Shown in pieces: positions 41,424 to 50,546 of a stretch of 64,000 nt of DNA. A model generated the notes under the pieces. The model did no database searches. It worked only from the letters and a program-made list of their open reading frames with translations, and was not told where the DNA came from. The stretch lies in assembly GCF_024055605.1 (NCBI RefSeq), contig NZ_JAMXLX010000013.1, positions 22,429 to 86,428 on the forward strand. The letters are read 5' to 3'. The translations under genes and the position numbers were made by a program. Numbering within the stretch: the first letter of the stretch is position 1; each line of letters begins with the position of its first letter. The DNA comes from Ciceribacter sichuanensis. Lineage in GTDB: Bacteria > Pseudomonadota > Alphaproteobacteria > Rhizobiales > Rhizobiaceae.

Positions 41424-42823
41424 CACGCGCCTCGCTTCGCGTTGGCAGCGGCCTGGTTGCCGCCGGAGAGCGAGGCCCTCAATGCGTTGGCCAGTTCCGT
41501 ATAGGCGTCGATCACCATGCGATCGCCGGGCGATTGTTTGATGACGTCGTAGACGACAGGCACCTGCTTGACCGCCATGTCGAGATCCGGGTCCGTGCCG
41601 GGCCGGTAGCCGCCGATCAGACGCAAATCTTTCGTCTCTTCATAGTTATGAATGAGCGACTTCAGGCGCGACACCAGTTTTTCCTGGTCCGGCGTCCATG
41701 CCTTGCGGGCTAGACGGGAGATCGAGGACAGCGGATTGATGGGCGGATATCGTCCCTCGTCGGCAAGCGCACGATCGAGCACGATATGTCCGTCGAGAAT
41801 ACCGCGTGTCGAGTCGGCGATCGGATCGTTGTGATTGTCGCCGTCGACAAGGATCGAAATGATTGCGGTGATGGTGCCGGAACCTTCAAGGCCGGGTCCG
41901 GCGCGCTCGAGCAACCGAGGCATTTCCGTGAAGACCGAGGCAGGATAGCCGCGGGCGACCGGCGGCTCGCCGGCCGCAATCGCGACCTCGCGGATGGCGT
42001 GGGCGAAGCGCGTCACGCTGTCGGCGATGAACAGCACGTTGTCGCCCTGGTCGCGGAAATGTTCGGCAATGGTCATGCCGACAAGCGGCGCCATCTTGCG
42101 CAGCATCGGGCTCTCGTCGCTGGTCGTCACGACAACGACCGACTTGGCCATGTTGTCACCCAGCGTATCCTCGATGAACTCGCGCACCTCACGACCGCGT
42201 TCGCCGACGAGCGTGATCACCACCTTGTCGAAGGCGTCGGCCTTGGCGAGCATTGAAAGCAGTGTCGACTTGCCGACGCCCGAACCCGCGAAAATGCCGA
42301 GACGCTGGCCGTAGCAGAGCGGCGCGAAGATATCGATCGCTTTGACGCCGGTGCGAAATGGCTTGTCCACGCGGCTGCGCGTCATCGAAGGTGGAGGAAG
42401 GCTGGTGATGGATCGTTCGATCGATCCACTAGTAAGTGGACCCTTACCGTCTATCGGACGGCAGAGCGAGCTGATCGTCCTGCCGCACCAGCTGGCATCC
42501 GGTGCAAGGCGGAATTCGCCCTGCCGAAGGACCATGTCGTCAACACCTATCGGTTCACCGGGTTCGATGGGGCAGACATAGATGAGGTCCGGTTCGACGC
42601 GCACGACCTCGCCCATGTGGACGCCGGTGGCGCTCTGGTGCGCCACGAACTCCCCAAGCCGGACATGCTGCGAAAGCCCGCTGACGGTGTAGTGGCCGGC
42701 GGCGATCGTGCGCACGCGCCCGCCCCGGAACAGGTTGGTTCCCGGCTGGCCGTAATTTCTTGCGATTTCCGCCAGACCGTCCAGTCGCGGCATGCTCACG
42801 GTCTGTGCGCCGGATTGCTCCAT
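41423..42823 (-). CDS. fliI: Flagellar export ATPase FliI
   Basis: The 466-residue F1-beta-like ATPase energises flagellar protein export. The Walker A motif is 'GSGVGKST' (about residues 180-187), and Walker B is in 'NVLFIADSVTRFAHA'. The C-terminal helical region contains 'LVSRLKSLIHNYEETKDL'. The N terminus is about 20 residues longer than the core and would contact the FliH-like protein encoded at 58700. It follows flgF by 18 bp. A ribosome-binding site 'aaaggtag' precedes the ATG. Confidence 0.96.
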   Translation of the reverse strand: MEQSGAQTVSMPRLDGLAEIARNYGQPGTNLFRGGRVRTIAAGHYTVSGLSQHVRLGEFVAHQSATGVHMGEVVRVEPDLIYVCPIEPGEPIGVDDMVLRQGEFRLAPDASWCGRTISSLCRPIDGKGPLTSGSIERSITSLPPPSMTRSRVDKPFRTGVKAIDIFAPLCYGQRLGIFAGSGVGKSTLLSMLAKADAFDKVVITLVGERGREVREFIEDTLGDNMAKSVVVVTTSDESPMLRKMAPLVGMTIAEHFRDQGDNVLFIADSVTRFAHAIREVAIAAGEPPVARGYPASVFTEMPRLLERAGPGLEGSGTITAIISILVDGDNHNDPIADSTRGILDGHIVLDRALADEGRYPPINPLSSISRLARKAWTPDQEKLVSRLKSLIHNYEETKDLRLIGGYRPGTDPDLDMAVKQVPVVYDVIKQSPGDRMVIDAYTELANALRASLSGGNQAAANAKRGA

Positions 42824-42841
42824 CGTCGCTACCTTTAAAGA

Positions 42842-43576
42842 TTACTGGCTGCCACCGAGGGTCTTGATGGCCGAAGTGAAGGTGTTCTCGCTGCTCTGGA
42901 GCAGTGACGAGATACCTTCGAACGCGCGGTTGACCTGGATGAGCTGCGTCATCTCCGACACCGCATTGACGTTGGAGCCTTCCACGAAGCCCTGCATGAC
43001 GCCGACATCGCTCGAATCTGTCACCGGCTGGGGAGCGTCAGTGGCGATCACACCGCTGTTTTCGTAACGCAGGAAGCCCTTGCTCAGGTCGGCGGTGAAT
43101 ACGCCGATGGAGCCGACAATCCGTCCGTCCTGGCTGATGCGGCCATCGAGGCCAACTGTGGGCGGGCCACCATTGGCGTTGAGCTGGATTGGAGCACCGC
43201 CGGCGTCGAGAACCGGATAGCCCTGGGTGGACACCAGGTCGCCGGTCTGCGTCATGGAGAAGCGGCCGTCGCGGGTCAGAACCTGTCCGGCGGGGGTGTC
43301 GATGGAGAACCAGGCATCACCCTTGACTGCGAAGTCGAGCGGATTACCCGACTGCTGGACTTCGCCGGCGCGCGTCGACAGGTAATCGTTGCCCTGATTG
43401 ACGAAGGCGATCTTGGCATTGATGTCGTTGCCGGTCTTGCTCATGACCTCGTCGAACTTGACCTCGGTGGCGCGAAAACCGGCCGTATTCATGTTCGCGA
43501 TGTTGTCGGCGATGGTCGTCAGTCGGCGTTCGAGAGCGATCTGCGAGGAAATGCCAACGTAAATGCCCGACTGCAT
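42842..43576 (-). CDS. flgF: Flagellar proximal rod protein FlgF
   Basis: The 244-residue rod protein has the N-terminal rod motif 'LERRLTTIADNIANMNTAGF' and the C-terminal 'EMTQLIQVNRAFEGISSLLQ' of the FlgE/F/G family. The middle domain D1 has 'AVKGDAWFSIDTPAGQVLTR'. The shorter length and 'GIYVG' start distinguish it from FlgG, which is encoded at 45216. It is preceded by a strong 'aggagag' site and heads the minus-strand flgF-fliI-orf unit. Confidence 0.92.
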   Translation of the reverse strand: MQSGIYVGISSQIALERRLTTIADNIANMNTAGFRATEVKFDEVMSKTGNDINAKIAFVNQGNDYLSTRAGEVQQSGNPLDFAVKGDAWFSIDTPAGQVLTRDGRFSMTQTGDLVSTQGYPVLDAGGAPIQLNANGGPPTVGLDGRISQDGRIVGSIGVFTADLSKGFLRYENSGVIATDAPQPVTDSSDVGVMQGFVEGSNVNAVSEMTQLIQVNRAFEGISSLLQSSENTFTSAIKTLGGSQ

Positions 43577-44028
43577 ATATCTCTCCTGGTAATCCGCGCG
43601 CTGCGTTCCACCCGTTCGGGGAACAGCTTTCGCAATATATTGCCGGAAGCTAGAAGCCGTTGCTTGTGCGAACCTGTAGATTGCTGCATCGCGATCCGGC
43701 CGCGGTCAGTTTGATTTCGGCACAATGCAAAAGTGACCCTGCAGCACATTATTCTTCTATAGGGACGGAATTCAGCCGGCCGATGTGCCCTTGACGCCTG
43801 GCGCCGGATCACGCGTCGCGAACCAACCGGTCAGGTCTCAGGACTGCCTGCGAATCGTCGAAAAGCGCCTGCCTCTGCCGGTTTTTTCCGGGAAATCTGA
43901 GGTGGGGGAGCGTCTCTTTTCCCGATAGGCGGCCATCGCGGCGGTTCATTTTCCAAAGAGGTTTTTCCGTAAGTCCCGCGCAAGATTGTCGCTCTACTCA
44001 TGGCATGAGAGAAATACGGAGAATAGCG
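43577..44028. promoter_or_regulatory. Divergent promoter region between flgF and flgB
   Basis: This 452-bp gap separates two divergent flagellar operons and must contain both promoters. It is A/T-richer near 43720-43765 ('acattattcttctataggg'). No gene is supported; the antisense frame at 43831-44532 is a shadow of flgB. No operator sequence can be named. Confidence 0.5.
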
Positions 44029-44430
44029 ATGGAGCCTATTCAGTTGTTCGACCTGGCGTCCCGGCAGGCCCAATGGCTGTCTGTCAGACAGGAAGTGGTC
44101 GCCACGAACATCGCCAATGCCAATACGCCGAAATTCCTCGCGAAGGATGTCACCCCGTTCGACAGCGAATTGAAGTCCGCCGGGGCCAGCGCCGGAATGG
44201 CGATGGCCCGTACCCAGCCGGGTCACATGGAAGCCAGCGTAATCGGTAACGGCAAGGTCGAGGTAGAAGAACCGGACGTCAACAACGAAATCGGTACGCA
44301 GGAGTCCGGCAATACGGTCGCGCTTGCGAACGAAGTCGCCAAGATGGGTGAAGTCAAGCGTCAGTTTGAGCTCAACACCCAGCTCGTACGCGCCATGAAC
44401 AATATGATGCTGGCCGCAGTAGGTAAGTAA
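44029..44430 (+). CDS. flgB: Flagellar proximal rod protein FlgB
   Basis: The 133-residue protein starts 'MEPIQLFDLASRQAQWLS' and contains the rod motif 'VVATNIANANTPKF'. The start at 44029 has a 'ggag' site 8 bases upstream; the frame is open eight codons further. FlgB forms the innermost rod with FlgC, FliE and FlgF. It begins a 10-gene run that ends at fliP. Confidence 0.95.
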   Translation: MEPIQLFDLASRQAQWLSVRQEVVATNIANANTPKFLAKDVTPFDSELKSAGASAGMAMARTQPGHMEASVIGNGKVEVEEPDVNNEIGTQESGNTVALANEVAKMGEVKRQFELNTQLVRAMNNMMLAAVGK

Positions 44431-44431
44431 A

Positions 44432-44845
44432 ATGGATCCTTTGTCAGCCTCCCTGAAGATCGCGGGAAGCGGTCTCGAAGCCCAGTCCACCCGACTGCGC
44501 ATCGTATCGGAAAACATCGCGAACTCCCGCACGACCGGCGATACGCCTGGCGCCGACGCCTATCGGCGCAAGATCATCACCTTCGATTCCGAGCTGGACC
44601 GCGCATCCGGTACGACGCTGGTGCATGTGAAGAAGCTCGGCGTCGACCGTTCGGACTTCGTTGAGGAATACGATCCGGACCATCCGGCCGCCGACGAGAA
44701 CGGCATGGTGAAGCTCCCTAACGTCAACATGCTGATTGAGATGGCCGACCTGCGCGAAGCGAACCGCAGCTACGAGGCCAATCTACAGACTATTCGTCAG
44801 ACGCGAGATCTCATCTCGGCAACGATCGACCTATTGAAAGGCTAA
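44432..44845 (+). CDS. flgC: Flagellar proximal rod protein FlgC
   Basis: The 137-residue rod protein has 'LRIVSENIANSRTTGDTPGA' at the N terminus and the conserved 'NVNMLIEMADLREANRSYEA' near the C terminus. It starts one base after the flgB stop. The size and motifs are normal. Confidence 0.96.
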   Translation: MDPLSASLKIAGSGLEAQSTRLRIVSENIANSRTTGDTPGADAYRRKIITFDSELDRASGTTLVHVKKLGVDRSDFVEEYDPDHPAADENGMVKLPNVNMLIEMADLREANRSYEANLQTIRQTRDLISATIDLLKG

Positions 44846-44847
44846 CG

Positions 44848-45195
44848 ATGATTGATTCCGTTTCCAGCATCAACTCACTGACAAAGGGCGCCGGTACGCT
44901 CGGTGTTCAGTCGAGTGAGAGCAGCATTCTGTCGCAGGCCGGCACCGTCGTCTCGGCCGCCGCGAGCGCAGCACTTGGGCCGACCTTTGCCAGCGTGCTC
45001 GGCGGCGCCGTCAATGATGCCATCAGCGCGGTCAAGGGCGGTGAAGCCGCCTCCTTCGCCGGCATCAAGGGCACCGCGGACACGCGCGAAGTCGTCGATG
45101 CCGTCATGGAAGCCGACCGTACGCTGAAGACGGCGGTCGCCCTGCGCGACAAGGTGGTTTCCGCCTATCTCGAAATCACCAAGATGCAGATCTAG
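44848..45195 (+). CDS. fliE: Flagellar hook-basal body protein FliE
   Basis: The 115-residue protein links the MS ring to the rod. It is Ala/Ser-rich in the first half and has the C-terminal helix 'VVDAVMEADRTLKTAVALRD' followed by 'KVVSAYLEITKMQI', the FliE signature. It follows flgC by 2 bases. Confidence 0.94.
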   Translation: MIDSVSSINSLTKGAGTLGVQSSESSILSQAGTVVSAAASAALGPTFASVLGGAVNDAISAVKGGEAASFAGIKGTADTREVVDAVMEADRTLKTAVALRDKVVSAYLEITKMQI

Positions 45196-45215
45196 ACGGC
45201 TGAGGAATCGCGACC

Positions 45216-46004
45216 ATGAGAGCACTTGCCATTGCTGCGACGGGTATGGATGCCCAGCAGACCAATCTCGAAGTCATCGCAAACAACATTGCGAACATCA
45301 ACACCACCAGCTTCAAGCGCGGCCGCGCCGAGTTCACCGACCTGCTTTACCAGACGGAGCGCGCCCAAGGCGTGGCCAACCGGGCAAACCAGTCCGTGGT
45401 GCCGGAAGGCGCCAATATCGGTCTCGGCGTGCAGACGTCTGCCGTCCGCAAGCTTCATACCCAGGGTGAAATCTCCTCGACGGGTAACGACCTTGATGTC
45501 GCCATCGTCGGCAAGGGCTTCTTCATGGTGGAAGGCGGCGACGGTTCGACGCTCTACACCCGCGCCGGTGCCTTCAACAAGGACGCGAACGGCCGTCTCG
45601 TGACCATCGACGGTTACGGCGTCATGCCGAACATCACCATCCCCGATGATGCAACGGAAATCACCATCAGTCAGGACGGTATCGTTTCGGTTCGGGTGGG
45701 CTCGGAGGAAAATCTGACGGAACTCGGTCAGCTCCAGCTTTCCAACTTCGTCAACGAGGCCGGTCTGAAACCGCTCGGCGACAACCTGTTCCAGCAGACG
45801 GAAGCTTCCGGCGATGCCGTTGTCGGCGTCGCTCAGGATACCGGTTTCGGTTACGTCAAGCAGGGTTATCTCGAAAGCTCGAACGTCGATGCGGTCAAGG
45901 AGATCACCGATCTGATTTCCGCCCAGCGTGCTTACGAAATGAACTCCAAGGTCATCACGACTGCCGACGAGATGGCGACCATCGTCAGCCAGAATCTGAA
46001 GTAG
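45216..46004 (+). CDS. flgG: Flagellar distal rod protein FlgG
   Basis: The 262-residue rod protein has 'MRALAIAATGMDAQQTNLEV', the motif 'IANNIANINTTSFKRGRAEF', and the C-terminal 'ITDLISAQRAYEMNSKVITT'. These mark FlgG rather than FlgF. It forms the drive shaft of the rod. It is co-directional with fliE (20-bp gap) and flgA (21-bp gap). Confidence 0.97.
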   Translation: MRALAIAATGMDAQQTNLEVIANNIANINTTSFKRGRAEFTDLLYQTERAQGVANRANQSVVPEGANIGLGVQTSAVRKLHTQGEISSTGNDLDVAIVGKGFFMVEGGDGSTLYTRAGAFNKDANGRLVTIDGYGVMPNITIPDDATEITISQDGIVSVRVGSEENLTELGQLQLSNFVNEAGLKPLGDNLFQQTEASGDAVVGVAQDTGFGYVKQGYLESSNVDAVKEITDLISAQRAYEMNSKVITTADEMATIVSQNLK

Positions 46005-46025
46005 TCCTAACGAGGCAGGGCAAGC

Positions 46026-46514
46026 ATGAAGTTTTCCCGGAACTATGCAGTGAATTTGGCGCGCAGTGGGGCGGTTTCCGTCCTGCTGCTCGCTGCTGGC
46101 ATGGTGCCACAAACGGCGCTTGCCCAAACCCGCTATGCCGTGGTGCCGACGGCGACGATTTTCCCCGGCGAAATCATCGGCGCCGGCCGCGTGACAGAGG
46201 TCGAGGTGACCAACCCCAACCTCGCCGGTGGTTATGCGACCGATGTTTCGGACGTGATCGGCAAGGTTTCCAAGCGCACTCTCGTTCCCGGCCGGACCAT
46301 TCCGGTGGGCAGCCTACGCGAACCCTTCGCTGTGCAGCGCGGCTCGACCATGCGCATGACCGTCAACACCGGAGGCATGACGATTTCAGCCGCCGGAACT
46401 CCCCTTCAGGATGCCATGGTCGGCGACGTCGTGCGCATGCGCAATCTCGATACCGGAGTGATCGTGAGTGGCACTGTGATGGCCGATGGAACAGTCGAGG
46501 TTATGCAGAAATGA
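46026..46514 (+). CDS. flgA: P-ring assembly chaperone FlgA
   Basis: The 162-residue periplasmic protein has a signal peptide (about 1-36, ending 'QTALAQ') and the SAF domain ('GEIIGAGRVTEVEVTN', 'LVPGRTIPVGSLREPFAVQR') followed by the C-terminal 'GDVVRMRNLDTGVIVSGTVM'. It assists polymerisation of FlgI in the periplasm. The stop overlaps the flgI start (ATGA). Confidence 0.94.
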   Translation: MKFSRNYAVNLARSGAVSVLLLAAGMVPQTALAQTRYAVVPTATIFPGEIIGAGRVTEVEVTNPNLAGGYATDVSDVIGKVSKRTLVPGRTIPVGSLREPFAVQRGSTMRMTVNTGGMTISAAGTPLQDAMVGDVVRMRNLDTGVIVSGTVMADGTVEVMQK

Positions 46515-47632
46515 CCATTCATTCCCTTTCCGTGGCGCTTGCTGCGCTGGCCATGCTGGTGGCATCCGCCTTCGGCGCGGTCGCCGAGCCGAACGCGCGC
46601 GTCAAGGATATCGCATCGCTTCAGGCCGGCCGGGACAACCAGTTGATCGGCTATGGTCTCGTGGTCGGTCTGCAGGGATCTGGTGACAGCCTTCGTTCGT
46701 CGCCGTTTACCGAGCAGTCCATGCGCGCGATGCTGCAGAACCTCGGGATTTCCACGCAGGGCGGCCAGTCCAGCGCCAAGAATACCGCAGCCGTCATGGT
46801 GACCGCCAACCTGCCGCCTTTCGCAAGCCCGGGCAGCCGCATGGACGTGACCGTAAGCTCGCTCGGCGACGCAACCTCTCTTCGCGGCGGTACGCTGGTC
46901 ATGACCTCGCTTACCGGCGCCGATGGCCAGATTTACGCCGTCGCGCAGGGATCGGTTGTCGTTTCTGGTTTCAATGCCCAGGGTCAGGCTGCCCAGATCA
47001 CCGAAGGTGTTACCACGGCCGGCCGCGTGCCAGGCGGTGCCATCATCGAGCGGGAACTGCCCTCGCAGTTCAAGGATTCCGTCAATCTGGTGCTGCAGCT
47101 GCGCAACCCGGACTTCTCGACTGCCATCCGCATCGCCGACGTGATCAACGCCTATGCCTCGCGCAATCATGGCCGACGGATCGCCGAAGCACGTGACGCA
47201 CAGGCGGTTGTCGTCCAGAAGCCGCAGACGGCCGATCTCACGCGCCTGATGGCGGATATCGAAAATCTTGTGGTCGAGACGGATACCCCGGCAAAGGTCG
47301 TCATCAACGAGCGCACCGGCACAATCGTCATCGGCGCCGACGTTCGCATCGCCAAGGTCGCGGTAAGCTACGGCACCCTGACGGTGCAGGTTACCGAGAC
47401 CCCGCAAGTCATCCAGCCGGAACCTTTCTCGAAGGGGCAGACCGCAATTCAGGATCAGACCGATATCACCGCGGAAAAGACCGGTGGCCCCGTCGCGATC
47501 ATCGATGGACCGGATCTGCGTACCCTCGTTGCCGGCCTGAACAATATCGGCGTGAAGCCTGACGGTATCATCGCCATTCTTCAGGGCATCAAATCGAGTG
47601 GTGCCTTGCAAGCGGAGCTCGTGCTGCAATGA
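46511..47632 (+). CDS. flgI: Flagellar P-ring protein FlgI
   Basis: The 373-residue protein has a signal peptide cleaved near residue 27 ('SAFGAVAEP'). The P-ring motifs are 'RVKDIASLQAGRDNQLIGYG', 'KNTAAVMVTANLPPFASPGS' and 'LNNIGVKPDGIIAILQGIKS'. It forms the bushing in the peptidoglycan layer. Translation is coupled to flgA and motE through overlaps at both ends. Confidence 0.97.
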   Translation: MTIHSLSVALAALAMLVASAFGAVAEPNARVKDIASLQAGRDNQLIGYGLVVGLQGSGDSLRSSPFTEQSMRAMLQNLGISTQGGQSSAKNTAAVMVTANLPPFASPGSRMDVTVSSLGDATSLRGGTLVMTSLTGADGQIYAVAQGSVVVSGFNAQGQAAQITEGVTTAGRVPGGAIIERELPSQFKDSVNLVLQLRNPDFSTAIRIADVINAYASRNHGRRIAEARDAQAVVVQKPQTADLTRLMADIENLVVETDTPAKVVINERTGTIVIGADVRIAKVAVSYGTLTVQVTETPQVIQPEPFSKGQTAIQDQTDITAEKTGGPVAIIDGPDLRTLVAGLNNIGVKPDGIIAILQGIKSSGALQAELVLQ

Positions 47633-48177
47633 CAGAGACAGTCGTTACATCCCGCAAGGCTGGCCACGGCGTAGTGTTGTCCCGTTCGGTCTTTGCTGCT
47701 CTTTGCCTGATGGCGGTGCTTCCCGCGGCAAGTGCCCAGGAAGCGGTCCAGACGGCTTCTCCGCCGACGACCGAGGACGAAATCCGCCAGTATTGCACCA
47801 ATATCGCGGACCCCGCGCGCGACCGGCGTTATCTTCTGCAGAAGGAAGAACTCGAGAAGCTGCAGGCCGATATCGACCAGCGCATTTCCGTGATGGAAGC
47901 GCGCAAGGCCGAGTATGAGGATTGGCTGAAGCGTCGCAACGACTTCCTGAAGCAGGCTGAAGCAGGTCTTGTGGACATCTACAAGACCATGAAGGCGGAT
48001 GCGGCGGCACCGCAGCTCCAGGAAATGGACGCTACACTCGCTGCAGCGATCATCATGAAACTCCCTGCCCGCCAGTCGGGTCTGATCCTCAGCGAAATGG
48101 AAGCGAAGAAGGCCGCCATCGTGTCTTCGATCATGTCCAGTGCCGCGGATCCAAACACTTCGAAAGATCCGTCATGA
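47629..48177 (+). CDS. motE: Motor protein chaperone MotE
   Basis: The 182-residue periplasmic protein has a signal peptide (hydrophobic 'VFAALCLMAVLPAASAQ', about residues 20-37). A coiled-coil segment (about 65-110) follows, with 'KEELEKLQADIDQRISVMEA', and then a MgtE-N-like tail 'ATLAAAIIMKLPARQSGLIL'. In Sinorhizobium MotE is needed for correct folding and stability of the periplasmic motor protein MotC, which is encoded here at 60628. Its position between flgI and flgH matches that species. Confidence 0.92.
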   Translation: MTETVVTSRKAGHGVVLSRSVFAALCLMAVLPAASAQEAVQTASPPTTEDEIRQYCTNIADPARDRRYLLQKEELEKLQADIDQRISVMEARKAEYEDWLKRRNDFLKQAEAGLVDIYKTMKADAAAPQLQEMDATLAAAIIMKLPARQSGLILSEMEAKKAAIVSSIMSSAADPNTSKDPS

Positions 48178-48899
48178 ATAAAGCGTTCCCCGCCCTTATG
48201 CTGACCGTCGCTCTCCTGTCAGGTTGCAAGAGCGTGACGGAGAACCAGACGCTCAAGGAAATCGGCAACGCGCCTTCCATGAGCCCGATCGGCAGCGGCC
48301 TTCGTTACGGCCAGACGCCGCAGATGGCGATGTATCCGAAGCAGCCGCACAAGACTGCGAGCGGCTATTCGCTCTGGAGCGACAGCCAGGCCGCGCTGTT
48401 CAAGGACGCGCGTGCTTTGAACGTCGGCGATATCATGACTGTCAACATCCAGATCAACGACAAGGCAAGCTTCGACAACGAAACCGACCGTGAGCGCACC
48501 AACGAACGGACGACGAACTGGCAGGCGAGCGCCACGATCTTCGGCTGGAAGCCGGAGACGGATTCGACGATGGGCTTCGACACAACCAGCAAATCGGATG
48601 GCAAGGGTTCGATCAGCCGTTCCGAAAAGCTGACGCTGCTCGTCGCGGCCGTGGTGACCGGCGTTCTTGAAAACGGCAACCTGATCATCAGCGGTTCCCA
48701 GGAAGTTCGTGTGAACCACGAAATCCGCATCCTGAACGTCGCTGGTATCGTGCGGCCGCAGGATGTCGATTCCGACAACACGATCTCCTACGACAAGATT
48801 GCCGAAGCCCGCATCTCCTATGGTGGCCGTGGCCGCATAACCGAGGTGCAGCAGCCGCCGGTCGGGCAGCAGGTCGTAGACCTCTTTGCCCCGATCTGA
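48174..48899 (+). CDS. flgH: Flagellar L-ring lipoprotein FlgH
   Basis: The 241-residue outer-membrane lipoprotein has a lipobox 'LLSGCKS' with C18 as the lipidation site. It has the L-ring motifs 'RALNVGDIMTVNIQINDKAS' and 'NGNLIISGSQEVRVNHEIRI' and ends in the conserved 'YGGRGRI' region. It forms the ring in the outer membrane. The start overlaps the motE stop (ATGA). Confidence 0.97.
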   Translation: MNKAFPALMLTVALLSGCKSVTENQTLKEIGNAPSMSPIGSGLRYGQTPQMAMYPKQPHKTASGYSLWSDSQAALFKDARALNVGDIMTVNIQINDKASFDNETDRERTNERTTNWQASATIFGWKPETDSTMGFDTTSKSDGKGSISRSEKLTLLVAAVVTGVLENGNLIISGSQEVRVNHEIRILNVAGIVRPQDVDSDNTISYDKIAEARISYGGRGRITEVQQPPVGQQVVDLFAPI

Positions 48900-48932
48900 C
48901 CTTTCTGACCCTATTGAAGGACATTTGGTGAC

Positions 48933-49466
48933 ATGGCTGCCCTGATGATCGCTGACGCGGAATCCACCGGCAAGAAAAAATCCGCAATGATCGTCACGAT
49001 CGCCATTGTCGCCGTCTTGTCGGTCGTCGGCCTTGGCGGCGGCTGGCTTGTCGGCAAGATGCTGGCTCCAGCATTGACACCACCGGCAGGGCAGGAGGCT
49101 CCGGCAGAGCCTGAAGCCAAGGCGGCCGGCGGTCATGAGGCGGGCGGAGAGAAGGGTGAAATCCCCAACATCTCCGCGAGCCAGCCGAACTTGGTCGCGC
49201 TGGACCCGATCGTCACGAATCTGGCCTACCCATCCGAAAACTGGATCAGGATCGAGCTTGCGCTGCTGTTCAACGGCACTCCCGATCCGGCTTTGGCCGA
49301 GGAAATCCATCAGGACGTCCTCGCATATCTGCGGACGGTGTCTCTTCAGCAGGTGCAGGGGCCGCGCGGCTTTCAATATCTTAGGGATGACGTATCGGAA
49401 ATCGTTGACCAGCGCTCGCAGGGCCGGATATCAAAGGTCCTGTTCAGGATGTTCGTGATCGAATGA
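48933..49466 (+). CDS. fliL: Flagellar basal-body associated protein FliL
   Basis: The 177-residue inner-membrane protein has a short cytoplasmic N terminus, one membrane helix (about 15-40) and an Ala/Glu-rich linker. The FliL domain follows ('LVALDPIVTNLAYPSENWIR', 'LAYLRTVSLQQVQGPRG'-like 'DVLAYLRTVSLQQVQG'). It surrounds the stators and affects torque. Its stop overlaps the fliP start (ATGA). Confidence 0.94.
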   Translation: MAALMIADAESTGKKKSAMIVTIAIVAVLSVVGLGGGWLVGKMLAPALTPPAGQEAPAEPEAKAAGGHEAGGEKGEIPNISASQPNLVALDPIVTNLAYPSENWIRIELALLFNGTPDPALAEEIHQDVLAYLRTVSLQQVQGPRGFQYLRDDVSEIVDQRSQGRISKVLFRMFVIE

Positions 49467-50209
49467 TACGCCTTTTAATCCTTCTTGCTGCATTGGGCCT
49501 GTTCCCCGAACTGGCGAACGCCCAGCAGTTGCCGCAGCAACTTCCGGATCTCCTCAATCTTCCGGTGGATGGATCCGCTGCTGCCTGGATCATCCGTACC
49601 TTCGGGCTCCTGACGGTCTTGTCGGTTGCGCCCGGCATTCTCATCATGGTGACGAGCTTTCCGCGCTTCATCATCGCCTTCTCGATCCTGCGGTCGGGCA
49701 TGGGCCTTGCGACGACGCCGTCCAATATGATCCTGACGAGCATGGCGTTGTTCATGACCTTCTACGTCATGGCGCCGACATTCGATCGCGCCTGGCAGGA
49801 CGGCATTCAGCCCATGCTGCAGAACCAGCTTTCGGAAGCTGAGGCCGTCCAGCGGATCGCCGAACCGTTCCGCACATTCATGATGACCAACACACGGCCG
49901 AAGGATCTGGCGCTTTTCGTCGACATTGCAAACGAGCGCGGTCAGCAGACAGTGAGCGACGGCAAGGCGGACTACCGCGTGCTGGTCCCCGCCTTCATGC
50001 TCTCGGAGATCCGTCGCGGCTTCGAAATCGGCTTCCTGATCGTTCTTCCCTTCCTCGTCATCGATATGGTGGTTGCGACCATCACCATGGCGATGGGTAT
50101 GATGATGCTTCCGCCGACATCGATCTCCCTGCCGTTCAAGATCCTGTTCTTCGTCCTCATCGACGGCTGGAACCTGCTCGTGGGCTCTCTCGTGCGATCG
50201 TTCTCGTAA
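49463..50209 (+). CDS. fliP: Flagellar export gate protein FliP
   Basis: The 248-residue core export protein begins with a cleavable-looking signal sequence ('LLILLAALGLFPELANAQ') and has four membrane helices. Signatures include 'VAPGILIMVTSFPRFIIAFS', 'MALFMTFYVMAPTFDRAW' and 'FEIGFLIVLPFLVIDMVVAT'. It forms the gate with FliQ and FliR, whose genes are not in this window. It ends the flgB-fliP unit at a symmetrical terminator. Confidence 0.97.
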   Translation: MIRLLILLAALGLFPELANAQQLPQQLPDLLNLPVDGSAAAWIIRTFGLLTVLSVAPGILIMVTSFPRFIIAFSILRSGMGLATTPSNMILTSMALFMTFYVMAPTFDRAWQDGIQPMLQNQLSEAEAVQRIAEPFRTFMMTNTRPKDLALFVDIANERGQQTVSDGKADYRVLVPAFMLSEIRRGFEIGFLIVLPFLVIDMVVATITMAMGMMMLPPTSISLPFKILFFVLIDGWNLLVGSLVRSFS

Positions 50210-50230
50210 GAAACGCAAGCTCCGGTATAT

Positions 50231-50268
50231 CGAAAACGCCCGTGGGCTTGCTTCCACGGGCGTTTTCG
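50231..50268. terminator. Bidirectional-type terminator after fliP
   Basis: A perfect 15-bp inverted repeat with an 8-base loop (left half 'cgaaaacgcccgtgg') begins 21 bases after the fliP stop. It has A-rich and T-rich flanks, so it can end transcription from either strand. Confidence 0.9.
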
Positions 50269-50546
50269 CATGCCCCTATCGCTCCGCTAACGTGCGGGCG
50301 AGTTGCTTGGGGGATAACAGGAAGGTCGGCCTGTCTTGAATTGCAGCAGTGGCGTTGCAAGTGAAGTCATCAAGATGACGGGAGCGGATGCTGATGTCAG
50401 GCTCGCGTCCAGAATGGCCAGCAGAGCGGGACTGGGGCCCTGTGACGCCGCCCTTGCGGCGGCGTAGACGCGGAGAAGCCGGGGCGGCAAATATCTCGCC
50501 GGCAAGCCCGGCGAGCCGGCGGAGAGTTGTCTCTCCGCCATTCCTC
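50269..50546. other. G/C-rich gap with hairpins, no gene
   Basis: Between the fliP terminator and the minus-strand 145-aa gene there are two further inverted repeats: 'cgccgc'/'gcggcg' around 50448-50464, and 'ggcggaga'/'tctccgcc' at about 50519-50540, just beyond the minus-strand stop. The antisense open frame across the gap has no ribosome-binding site and looks like composition only. Confidence 0.5.

Noticed and set aside
50400..50546. G/C-rich hairpins as a second terminator pair
   Set aside because: They lack T-runs on either strand; only the 50231-50268 hairpin has the sequence of an intrinsic terminator.
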